NCBI GenBank assembly: GCA_910589015.1
Contig: CAJUSA010000003.1
Coordinates: 62,001 to 126,000, forward strand
DNA from: an uncultured Christensenellaceae bacterium
Lineage (GTDB): Bacteria; Bacillota; Clostridia; Christensenellales; Borkfalkiaceae
Direction: 5' to 3'
Length of the DNA stretch: 64,000 nt
Shown: in pieces, positions 35,275 to 42,650 of the stretch
Position numbering within the stretch: position 1 is the first letter of the stretch
Layout of the letters: every line of letters starts with the position of its first letter
The notes under the pieces: model-generated
Told to the model about the DNA's origin: nothing
The model's input: only the letters and a program-made list of their open reading frames with translations
Databases searched by the model: none
Position numbers and translations under genes: made by a program

Positions 35275-37806
35275 ATGGAAAATATCAAATATATCGTCGA
35301 AAAAAGCGCGCGGATCGATAAGCTCGTGCATGATTTATATGAAAATATGCCCGAGATCGAATCGGCGCGCGGCGTTCTCGTGACCGAAAGCTATATGCAG
35401 ACCGAAAATCTGCCCGTGATCCGCAGAAGAAGCGCGGCGTTTTCGCATATTCTCAAAAATATTCCGATTACGATCCGCGAAGGCGAACTGATTGTCGGTA
35501 GCGCCACGCTTGCGCCGCGCGGCTGTCAGGTATTCCCCGAATATTCTTACGAATGGTTAGAGGCGGAATTCGATACCGTCGAAACGCGCGCCGCCGATCC
35601 CTTTTTCATCAGTGAAAAGACCAAGGCGGAACTGCGCGCCGTTTATCCTTACTGGAAGGGCAAAACCTGTTCCGATTTAGCCAAATCGAACATGGATCCG
35701 CTTGCCTACGATTGTTTTACCAAACACGGCATGTATACGCCCGGCAACTATTTTTATAACGGCATCGGGCACGTCAACGTCAATTATACCGAAGTGCTCA
35801 AAATCGGTTACCGCGGTATCATCGAAAAAACGCAAAAAGAACTCGACGGGTTGCAGGTTTACTGCCCCGAATATGTGCGCCGTCATAATTTTTTAACGGC
35901 GGTCATCGAGAGCTGCGAAGCGGCGATCGCCTATTCCAAGCGTTATGCCGCGCTTGCGCGCGAAGAGGCGCAAAAGGCGCGCAGCGAAACGCGCCGCGCC
36001 GAGCTTTTGCTTATCGCCAAGAACTGCGACCGCGTTCCCGAATACGGCGCGTCGAGTTTTTACGAGGCGTGCCAGTCCTTCTGGTTTGTACAGCTCTTGT
36101 TGCAGATCGAATCGAGCGGACATTCCATCTCGCCCGGACGGTTCGACCAGTATATGTATCCCTACTATAAGGCCGACCGTGACGCGGGCAAGATCACGAT
36201 CGAACAGGCGCAGGAATATCTCGATTGCATCTGGGTCAAACTCAACGATATCAACAAGGTGCGCGACGCCGCCTCTGCCGACGGGTTCGCGGGCTACGGC
36301 ATGTTCCAGAACCTCATTGTGGGCGGGCAGAACGTCTACGGCATGGACGCGACGAACGAGCTTTCATATCTTTGTATCGAAGCGGCAATGCACGTGCGGC
36401 TGCCGCAGCCTTCTTTCTCGGTGCGCGTATGGAACGGATCGCCGCAGGATCTGCTTGTCAAAGCCGCCGCGCTCACGCGGATCGGCACGGGATTGCCCGC
36501 TTATTATAACGACGAAATCATCATTCCCGCCATGATGGCGCGCGGGGTGAGTTTAGAGGACGCGCGCGATTATTGCATTATCGGTTGCGTCGAACCGCAA
36601 AAGGGCGGCAAGACCGACGGCTGGCACGACGCGGCGTTCTTCAATATGTGCCGTTCGCTCGAAATGGTATTTTCGAATGGCATGAACAACGGCGTGCGCA
36701 TCGGACCCGATACGGGCGACGTTACCAAGTTCGAAACGTTTGAAGAATTTTTCGCCGCATACGAAACACAGCAGAGTCATTTTATCCGTCTGCTCGTCAA
36801 TGCGAACAACGCGATCGACGCGGCGCATGCGCAGCGCTGCCCGCTGCCTTTTCAGTCGTGCATGGTCGAAGACTGTATCGGGCGCGGAAAATCGCTGCAA
36901 GAGGGCGGCGCGGTGTATAACTTCACGGGGCCGCAGGGCTTCGGCATCGCCAATAACTGCGACGGGTTGCTTGCCGTCAAGCAGCTCGTATTCGAGGAAA
37001 AGAAGGTATCCATGTCCGAGCTGAAAGAGGCGCTTGCCGCGAATTTCGGTTACGGCTTGCAGGGGGAAAGGGCAAAACAGATGACAGGCGAGATTGCGCT
37101 CTCGCTTGCGCAGCAAGGTGTTGAGATCGGCGAGGAAACCGTTAAGGTAATCTATAACGAGGTCGTCAACGCAGGCGGACTCGACGAGGCCAAAAAAGCG
37201 CGTTACCGCGAAATCAAACGCCTGATCGAGGAAACCTGCCCCAAATACGGCAACGATATTTACGAGGTCGATCTGTTCGCCCGCCGCGTTGCCAACACCT
37301 ATACGAAAGAAATGGAAAAATACCGCAATATGCGCGGGGGAATGTTCCAGGCGGGGTTGTATCCCGTTTCGGCGAACGTGCCGCTCGGCGCGCAGACGGG
37401 GGCGACGCCCGACGGCAGACTTGCCTATACGCCCGTTGCGGACGGGATCGGCCCCGCGTCGGGAAGAGACGTCAAGGGCCCGACCGCCACGGCAAATTCG
37501 GTCGCCAAACTCGAACAGGCGTCGGCTTCCAACGGTACGCTGCTCAATCAGAAGTTCCACCCTTCCGCGCTCGAAGGCATGGCGGGGTTGCAGAAGTTCG
37601 TCGCGCTCATCCGTTCGTACTTCGATCAGAAGGGCATGCACATGCAGTTCAACGTCGTCACGAAAGAAACGTTGTTAGACGCGCAGGCGCATCCCGAACA
37701 GTATAAAACGCTCGTCGTGCGCGTGGCGGGTTACAGCGCGCTCTTCACCACGCTTTCCAAGTCGTTGCAAGACGACATCATCGCGCGCACGCAACAGGGA
37801 TTTTAA
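35275..37806 (+). CDS. Glycyl radical diol dehydratase (B12-independent 1,2-propanediol dehydratase)
   Basis: Signature enzyme of the compartment (843 aa), dehydrating 1,2-propanediol (or glycerol) to the aldehyde. ATG 35275 is chosen because AGGTGG ends five bases upstream; an in-frame GTG at 35266 lies inside that site. The thiyl cysteine and base are in GCVEPQ (Cys438, Glu440), with GWHD aspartate 452 as in glycerol dehydratase; SGHSISPGRFDQYMYPYY matches the substrate-pocket serine region; the glycyl radical motif RVAGYSALF has Gly819. No N-terminal encapsulation helix is seen. Glycerol or choline as substrate is less likely given the aldolase. Confidence 0.93.
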   Translation: MENIKYIVEKSARIDKLVHDLYENMPEIESARGVLVTESYMQTENLPVIRRRSAAFSHILKNIPITIREGELIVGSATLAPRGCQVFPEYSYEWLEAEFDTVETRAADPFFISEKTKAELRAVYPYWKGKTCSDLAKSNMDPLAYDCFTKHGMYTPGNYFYNGIGHVNVNYTEVLKIGYRGIIEKTQKELDGLQVYCPEYVRRHNFLTAVIESCEAAIAYSKRYAALAREEAQKARSETRRAELLLIAKNCDRVPEYGASSFYEACQSFWFVQLLLQIESSGHSISPGRFDQYMYPYYKADRDAGKITIEQAQEYLDCIWVKLNDINKVRDAASADGFAGYGMFQNLIVGGQNVYGMDATNELSYLCIEAAMHVRLPQPSFSVRVWNGSPQDLLVKAAALTRIGTGLPAYYNDEIIIPAMMARGVSLEDARDYCIIGCVEPQKGGKTDGWHDAAFFNMCRSLEMVFSNGMNNGVRIGPDTGDVTKFETFEEFFAAYETQQSHFIRLLVNANNAIDAAHAQRCPLPFQSCMVEDCIGRGKSLQEGGAVYNFTGPQGFGIANNCDGLLAVKQLVFEEKKVSMSELKEALAANFGYGLQGERAKQMTGEIALSLAQQGVEIGEETVKVIYNEVVNAGGLDEAKKARYREIKRLIEETCPKYGNDIYEVDLFARRVANTYTKEMEKYRNMRGGMFQAGLYPVSANVPLGAQTGATPDGRLAYTPVADGIGPASGRDVKGPTATANSVAKLEQASASNGTLLNQKFHPSALEGMAGLQKFVALIRSYFDQKGMHMQFNVVTKETLLDAQAHPEQYKTLVVRVAGYSALFTTLSKSLQDDIIARTQQGF

Positions 37807-37809
37807 GTT

Positions 37810-38592
37810 ATGGCATATTCGGGCAAGGGCAGAATATTCAATATTCAGCGGTTTTCCATTCATGACGGTTACGGAATCCGCACGATTGTCTTTTTCAAGG
37901 GCTGTTATATGCGCTGTGCCTGGTGCTGCAATCCGGAATCGCAGGAATATGCCTTCGAAACGCTTATGGAAAACGGCAGGGAAAAAACTGTCGGGCGCGA
38001 CGTGACGGTGGAAGAGATCATGCCCGAACTGCTTGCCGATATGCCCTATTACCGCCGCTCGGGCGGCGGGATCACGCTTTCGGGCGGGGAATGTCTTGCC
38101 CAGCACGAATTTGCGCGCGATCTTCTGAAAGCGTGCAAGGATAACGGATTGCATACGGCGATCGAATCGACGGCGAACGTGCCGTATGAGTATATCGAGC
38201 AAGTGCTGCCGTATCTCGATTTGTTTTTAATGGACGTTAAGCTCATGGACGGCGCAAAGCATAAGGAATATACGGGCGCCGATAACGCGCTGATTTTGAA
38301 AAATGCAAAAAAACTTGCCCGAAGCGGCGTGGAACTCGTTATCCGTACGCCCGTTGTGCCCGGCGTCAACGATACCCGCGAGGAAATCGGCGCGATCGCG
38401 CGGTTTGCCGCTTCGCTCGGCACGGTGAAGGAACACCATTTATTGCCTTATCACCGTCTGGGGCAGGATAAATACGGCGGATTGGGGCGCAGTTACGCGT
38501 TAAAGGGCGTCGAACCGCCTTCGCGCGAACGCATGGAATTTTTGAAAGCGTGCGCCGAAGAGAGCGGTTTGACCGTGCAGATCGGCGGCTGA
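37810..38592 (+). CDS. Glycyl radical enzyme activase (radical SAM) without auxiliary clusters
   Basis: A 260-residue radical SAM protein that installs the glycyl radical on the preceding enzyme. The cluster motif is CYMRCAWC (Cys32, 36, 39), then SGGECL and the DVKLMD strand. Activases of the diol/glycerol dehydratase and choline-lyase type usually carry a ferredoxin-like insert with two further 4Fe-4S clusters after the first motif; here only about 20 Cys-free residues separate NPESQ from the next helix, as in pyruvate formate-lyase activase. It starts 3 bases after the dehydratase stop. Confidence 0.93.
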   Translation: MAYSGKGRIFNIQRFSIHDGYGIRTIVFFKGCYMRCAWCCNPESQEYAFETLMENGREKTVGRDVTVEEIMPELLADMPYYRRSGGGITLSGGECLAQHEFARDLLKACKDNGLHTAIESTANVPYEYIEQVLPYLDLFLMDVKLMDGAKHKEYTGADNALILKNAKKLARSGVELVIRTPVVPGVNDTREEIGAIARFAASLGTVKEHHLLPYHRLGQDKYGGLGRSYALKGVEPPSRERMEFLKACAEESGLTVQIGG

Positions 38593-38617
38593 TTTCGATC
38601 AAGAGAAGGAGTGCATT

Positions 38618-38977
38618 ATGGAATTACAGGATAAAATGAGAATCGTACAAGAGCTTGTCCCCGGTAAACAGGTCACGCTCTGCCATATCATCGCCAACCC
38701 CGACGAAGTGCTCTATACCAAACTCGGGCTTGACCCCAAAACCGATTATACGCGTAGCGCGATCGGCGTGCTCACCATCAGCCCTGCGGAAAGCGCGGTG
38801 ATCGCCGCCGATCTTGCCATAAAATCTTCGAACGCCGAAATCGGCTTTGTCGACCGTTTTACAGGCACGCTCATTATTTCGGGCTCGGTTTCCGCCGTCG
38901 AATCGTCGTTTACGGCGATCCGCGAATACGTCATCAATAAGCTCGGTTATACATGCTGCGAGCTGACGCGCACATAA
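38618..38977 (+). CDS. Permuted BMC-H shell protein, PduU/EutS family
   Basis: A 119-residue, circularly permuted BMC domain: N-terminal strand region RIVQELVPGKQVTLCHIIAN (forms the beta barrel plug in PduU), then AIGVLTISPAESAVIAADLA and FTGTLIISGSVSAVESS. Placed after the activase and before the GTPase, as often in Pdu/Eut loci. GGAG site upstream. Confidence 0.92.
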   Translation: MELQDKMRIVQELVPGKQVTLCHIIANPDEVLYTKLGLDPKTDYTRSAIGVLTISPAESAVIAADLAIKSSNAEIGFVDRFTGTLIISGSVSAVESSFTAIREYVINKLGYTCCELTRT

Positions 38978-38998
38978 TTTACCCGAAAGAGGTGCGCC

Positions 38999-39427
38999 GT
39001 GAAAAAAATTATTTTGATCGGACGCGTCGCGGCGGGCAAAACGACTTTAACGCAGGCTCTGCGCGGCGAAGAGATCCATTATTTCAAAACGCAATACGTC
39101 AACTATCTCGATACGATCATTGATACGCCGGGCGAATATACCGAACTGAGGCAGACGAGCGGCGCGCTCGCGCTTTACGCTTACGAGGCGGACGTAGTGG
39201 GGCTTGTGCTCTCGGCAAACGAACCGTATTCGATTTTTTCGCCCTGCATTACCAATCTTGTCAACCGCGAGGTGGTGGGCATCGTTTCGGGGATCGATAA
39301 ACCCGACGCCAACGTCGAGCGCGTTTCGCGCTGGTTGCGGCTTGCGGGGTGCAAAAAAATCTTTCCTGTCAGCGCGGTGACGGGCGAAGGGCTTTCGGAT
39401 ATTATCGCTTATCTCGAACAGGATTGA
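38999..39427 (+). CDS. PduV/EutP-type small GTPase
   Basis: A 142-residue P-loop protein: G1 GRVAAGKTTL, G3 DTPGEYTEL, a G4-like region SGIDKPDAN and G5-like SAVTGEG. PduV is linked to compartment movement or placement; EutP has been shown to have acetate-kinase-like activity in one species. Last gene of the BMC operon proper. GTG start at 39000 or so is displaced by a gapless RBS: GAAAGAGGTGCGCC precedes the initiator at 38999. Confidence 0.88.
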   Translation: MKKIILIGRVAAGKTTLTQALRGEEIHYFKTQYVNYLDTIIDTPGEYTELRQTSGALALYAYEADVVGLVLSANEPYSIFSPCITNLVNREVVGIVSGIDKPDANVERVSRWLRLAGCKKIFPVSAVTGEGLSDIIAYLEQD

Positions 39428-39455
39428 AAAAACCGAACGGATTTTCGCAAAACGA

Positions 39456-39484
39456 TTGTTTTTGCCGCCCGATTGTGATATGAT
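39456..39484 (+). promoter_or_regulatory. Possible separate promoter for the ParA gene
   Basis: TTGTTT (39456-39461), 17-bp spacer, TATGAT (39479-39484). The predicted start of transcription would fall in the ribosome site, so this call is weak; read-through from the BMC operon is also possible, as no terminator is seen after 39427. Confidence 0.35.
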
Positions 39485-39500
39485 AGAAAGGGGTGTTACC

Positions 39501-40292
39501 ATGAGCAAAACAAAAGTCATCGCCTTTGCCAACAACAAGGGCGGCAGCGGAAAAACGACGACGTGTTCCAACGTGGGCTGCGCCATGGCGGGCGAGGGCA
39601 AAAACGTGCTTCTTATCGACGGCGACATGCAGCTCAATCTCACCATTTCGTACTTCGACGACGAAACCGCGCTGGGCTTTGCGGTGAGCGGAAAAAATGT
39701 TTACAGCGCCGTAAAAGAAGAGCGCGACCTAACCGATTATATCGTTTCCACGGGGATCCTCGGGGTGGACATGGTGCCTTCGTCCTCGCTGATGAGCTCC
39801 ATCGAATACGAGCTGTTCCCCAAATGGCAGCGTGAATTTATCCTCAAAAAATGTTTGGAACAGGTGATCGCCTCGGGCAGATACGACTATATTCTCATCG
39901 ACGCGCCGCCGACGTTGGGCGGTTGGGTGATGAATATCCTGTGCGCGGCCGACGCGGTGATCATGCCCGTCGAGGCAAGTCCGTGGGGCTTGTTCGGGCT
40001 TGCCAACATGTTCGAATTCTGCAATAAGGCGCGGGGCATGAATCCCCGTCTCGAACTCATGGGGATCGCCGTCACCAAAGCCGACGAGCGCAAAAAATAT
40101 TTCCACCAGACGATGGAAACGCTTGCGGGCATGAGCGAGGCGCATCTCTTTCAAACCTATGTGCGGGTAGACAGTGCGATCGAGTGGTCGCAGGACAACA
40201 GCAAGCCCGTCGTCATCTTCAAAAAGAAGAGCCGCAGTGCGGAAGAATACAGAAATCTTGCCAAGGAGATCATAGCATATGCCGATCGGTGA
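39501..40292 (+). CDS. ParA/MinD-family ATPase, possible BMC-positioning (McdA-like) protein
   Basis: A 263-residue ATPase with the deviant Walker A of the family (NNKGGSGKTTTCSN), the A' motif IDGDMQLN and Walker B ILIDAPPTLGG. ATG 39501 follows AAAGGGG. No ParB, parS-like sequence, replication gene or mobile-element gene is nearby. It lies 73 bp after the BMC GTPase gene on the same strand and overlaps by 14 bp a small protein that looks like an adaptor. ParA-type proteins (McdA) space carboxysomes on the nucleoid; a matching role for this BMC is an inference from context only. A chromosome- or plasmid-type partition role is the alternative. Confidence 0.85.
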   Translation: MSKTKVIAFANNKGGSGKTTTCSNVGCAMAGEGKNVLLIDGDMQLNLTISYFDDETALGFAVSGKNVYSAVKEERDLTDYIVSTGILGVDMVPSSSLMSSIEYELFPKWQREFILKKCLEQVIASGRYDYILIDAPPTLGGWVMNILCAADAVIMPVEASPWGLFGLANMFEFCNKARGMNPRLELMGIAVTKADERKKYFHQTMETLAGMSEAHLFQTYVRVDSAIEWSQDNSKPVVIFKKKSRSAEEYRNLAKEIIAYADR

Positions 40293-40512
40293 AAACGCCC
40301 TCAAACGGGTGCAGAACAACGGATATTCCAAAGTAAACACGGACTGCCCCGACATGGAAAACAGCACGGTGGAAACGGGTGCGCCCGTTCCCGAACCCAA
40401 AGCGCCTAAAAAGAGCGCGCCCGCCGCAAAAAAGGCGGGAAACGTAGCGGAAGGAAAAGACGGCTTTGTGCGCGTTTCGTTCGGGCAAGAACTGCCTTAC
40501 TGGTTGCTTTAA
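40279..40512 (+). CDS. Small low-complexity protein coupled to ParA, possible McdB-like adaptor
   Basis: A 77-residue protein with no recognised domain. The N-terminal part (ENALKRVQNNGYSKV) could be a helix; the middle is Pro/Ala/Lys-rich and probably disordered (PVPEPKAPKKSAPAAKKAG); the end is LPYWLL, with Trp75 near the C-terminus. McdB proteins are short, disordered and keep a tryptophan at the C-terminus, so the match is suggestive but length and composition alone prove little. AGGAG lies 11 bases upstream inside the parA-like gene, with 14 bp overlap: translation is likely coupled. Confidence 0.75.
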   Translation: MPIGENALKRVQNNGYSKVNTDCPDMENSTVETGAPVPEPKAPKKSAPAAKKAGNVAEGKDGFVRVSFGQELPYWLL

Positions 40513-40535
40513 CGCAAAAAATCCGAGAAAAAATT

Positions 40536-40581
40536 GCAATCGCCTGCAAAAAATCCCTTGCGGCGGTTGTATTTTTTTTTA
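40536..40581 (+). terminator. Terminator after the ParA/adaptor pair
   Basis: GCAATCGCC-TGCAA pairs with TTGC-GGCGGTTGT (one G:T pair, one bulge), followed by nine T. First clear terminator downstream of the BMC operon. Confidence 0.75.
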
Positions 40582-40595
40582 TTCCGTGATATACT
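40567..40595 (+). promoter_or_regulatory. Promoter of the DUF368-glucokinase unit
   Basis: TTGTAT (40567-40572), 17-bp spacer, TATACT (40590-40595); the -35 overlaps the preceding terminator arm. Confidence 0.6.
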
Positions 40596-40623
40596 GAAAT
40601 AACTTGTAAAAGACGGAGAAGAT

Positions 40624-41595
40624 ATGGAAGAACGCTCGACGCTGAATTCTACCGAAGAAAAAGAACAACCCCTTCCCCCGAAGAAGGGCGGTGCGACGCT
40701 ATCGTTTCTGACGGATATCGCGCGCGGCGCGGCGATCGGCGTGGCGTTTATAATCCCCGGTTTTTCGGGCGGCTCGGTTGCGGCGATTTTGGGGATCTAC
40801 GAAAAACTCGTCGGAGCGATCGCCGATATTTTCAAAACCTTCAAAAAAAGTTTTTTCACGTTGCTGCCCATTGCGATCGGTATGTTGCTCGGCGTAGCCG
40901 CGCTTATTTTTCCCATTCAATGGGGCTTGCGGCATTATCCCATTCCCACGGTGACGCTGTTCGTCGGCTTGGCACTCGGCGGACTGCCTTCGGTTACCGA
41001 AAAAGTCAAGGGCAAGCCCTCGCCATGGCAGATTGTCGCGGGCGTGCTCGCACTCGGCGTTGCCGCGGCGCTATCCTTTTTGCCGCTTGCGGGCGAGGTC
41101 GATTTATTTGCCCTCAAATGGTGGGGTTATCTCTTACTGATCGTGATCGGGATCGTCGGTTCGTGCGCGCTCGTTGTGCCGGGGATTTCGGGTTCGATGT
41201 TGCTTTTGATTTTCGGATATTATAATCCCATCGTCGATATGTTGCTCAATCATCTGCTGCGCGGCGATCAGATCGGGATCTGTTTGGCGGTATTCGCCTG
41301 TCTGGGCGTCGGCATCGTAGTCGGTTTTTTTGCGATCTCGCTGCTCATGAAGTTCCTGCTCAAAAAATTTCCGAAGGCGACGCATTTTGCGATCATCGGC
41401 TTTATCGTCGGTTCGGTGCCTGCGGTGTATGCCTCGACTATTCGGGAAAGCAGCGAGGCGCTGTCGGTGCTGTATTCCTCACCGCTCTATTGGATCGCGG
41501 CGGTGTGTCTGTTTGCGATCGGGCTGGGGCTTTCCCTGCTCTTGGTCGTTTACGCAAAAAAATCCAAAAAACAAAACACGGAAGGTGAAAAATGA
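40624..41595 (+). CDS. DUF368 membrane protein (PopT-type undecaprenyl-phosphate translocase family)
   Basis: A 323-residue polytopic membrane protein. The DUF368 start GAAIGVAFIIPGFSGGSVAAILGIYEKL is recognisable (family pattern IPGxSGG, repeated later as VVPGISGSMLLLIFGYY). About eight or nine helices follow. Members of this family recycle the lipid carrier undecaprenyl phosphate across the cytoplasmic membrane. The hydrophilic N-terminus (about 35 residues) is cytoplasmic. Its stop overlaps the glucokinase ATG. Confidence 0.9.
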   Translation: MEERSTLNSTEEKEQPLPPKKGGATLSFLTDIARGAAIGVAFIIPGFSGGSVAAILGIYEKLVGAIADIFKTFKKSFFTLLPIAIGMLLGVAALIFPIQWGLRHYPIPTVTLFVGLALGGLPSVTEKVKGKPSPWQIVAGVLALGVAAALSFLPLAGEVDLFALKWWGYLLLIVIGIVGSCALVVPGISGSMLLLIFGYYNPIVDMLLNHLLRGDQIGICLAVFACLGVGIVVGFFAISLLMKFLLKKFPKATHFAIIGFIVGSVPAVYASTIRESSEALSVLYSSPLYWIAAVCLFAIGLGLSLLLVVYAKKSKKQNTEGEK

Positions 41596-42533
41596 AATAT
41601 TACGCAGGGCTGGATCTGGGCGGCACGTTCATCAAGTGCGGCATCGTTTCCGAAGAGGGCGAAATTATCGCCAAAGATAAAATTCCCACGAACTGCAATT
41701 CGTGTTACGACGTTGCGCGCGACGCGGCGGCGGTCGTCAAAGCGCTGTGCGAACGCACGGGCGTCAAGGTCGAGGCGGCGGGCATCGGTTCGCCCGGCAC
41801 GATCGACAGCGAGCACGGCGTCGTCGTATACAGCAATAATCTGCGCTGGCACAACGCGCCGCTCGCACAGGCGGTGGAAGAGGCGACGGGGCTGAAAACG
41901 TACGTCCTTAACGATGCGAACGCGGCGGCGCTCGGCGAAAGTTTTTGCGGCGCGGGGAAAAATTATAAAAATTCCGTGCTCGTCACGCTGGGCACGGGCG
42001 TAGGCGGCGGCATCATCGTCGAGGGCAAGCTCTTCGAAGGCGGGCATTCCGCGGGCGCCGAGATCGGGCATACCGTTATCCGTGCGGGCGGCGAACGCTG
42101 CACCTGCGGCAGACTCGGCTGTTTCGAGGCGTACGCTTCGGCGACGGCGCTCATCCGCGATACCAAACGCGCCATGCAAAACGATAAAAAGAGCGTTATG
42201 TGGCAGCTTTGCGGCGGCGACAGCGAACAGGCGGACGGCAAAACGGCGTTCGACGGCATGCGCGCGGGCGATAAGAGCGCAACGCAGGTCGTGAACGATT
42301 ACATAGAAAATCTTGCCGAAGGCATTGCCAACATCATCAATATTTTTCGTCCCGAGGTCGTGCTGCTGGGCGGCGGCGTCAGCGCCGAGGGCGATTATCT
42401 CATCAAACCCCTTGAAAAAGCCGTTGCGGGCAAGGTGTTCGCGGGCAACGACTATGCGCCCGCGCAGATCAAAACGGCAAGCCTCAAAAACGACGCGGGG
42501 CTGTGCGGCGCGGCGAAATATGCCATGCGTTGA
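41592..42533 (+). CDS. glcK: ROK-family glucokinase
   Basis: Sugar kinase (313 aa) phosphorylating glucose at C6 with ATP. It begins with the phosphate loop LDLGGTFIKCGIV; NDANAAALGE carries the catalytic aspartate; the ROK zinc site is CTCGRLGCFEAYAS. The ATGA overlap with the DUF368 gene couples them. N-acetylated hexoses are possible alternatives within the family. Confidence 0.92.
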   Translation: MKYYAGLDLGGTFIKCGIVSEEGEIIAKDKIPTNCNSCYDVARDAAAVVKALCERTGVKVEAAGIGSPGTIDSEHGVVVYSNNLRWHNAPLAQAVEEATGLKTYVLNDANAAALGESFCGAGKNYKNSVLVTLGTGVGGGIIVEGKLFEGGHSAGAEIGHTVIRAGGERCTCGRLGCFEAYASATALIRDTKRAMQNDKKSVMWQLCGGDSEQADGKTAFDGMRAGDKSATQVVNDYIENLAEGIANIINIFRPEVVLLGGGVSAEGDYLIKPLEKAVAGKVFAGNDYAPAQIKTASLKNDAGLCGAAKYAMR

Positions 42534-42579
42534 GAAATTTGTATCTTTCCGAAGAAACGGGCAAGCGGTTGAATTTCGC

Positions 42580-42608
42580 TTGCCTTTCTTTTTGCTTAAT
42601 GTTATAAT
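42580..42608 (+). promoter_or_regulatory. Sigma-A promoter of the ABC-F gene
   Basis: TTGCCT (42580-42585), 17-bp spacer, TATAAT (42603-42608). Confidence 0.82.
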
Positions 42609-42650
42609 GTCTGCGTGCCGTAGCGCACAAATACAAAGTTTTGGTGATTC

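Noticed and set aside
36553..37641. Open frame of about 360 codons antisense to the glycyl radical enzyme
   Set aside because: Same shadow pattern opposite a strongly conserved gene.
35275..37806. Choline trimethylamine-lyase (cut-type BMC)
   Set aside because: The neighbours are an aldolase and no choline transport or amine genes; GCVEPQ...GWHD fits the diol/glycerol dehydratase pattern.
26473..39427. Classical B12-dependent Pdu or Eut locus
   Set aside because: No pduCDE, eutBC, reactivase or cobalamin genes; a glycyl radical dehydratase takes their place.
39501..40512. Plasmid or ICE partition module
   Set aside because: Not fully excluded, but there is no ParB-like domain, no direct-repeat centromere, and no replication, relaxase or integrase gene within the window; kept as the alternative in the annotation.
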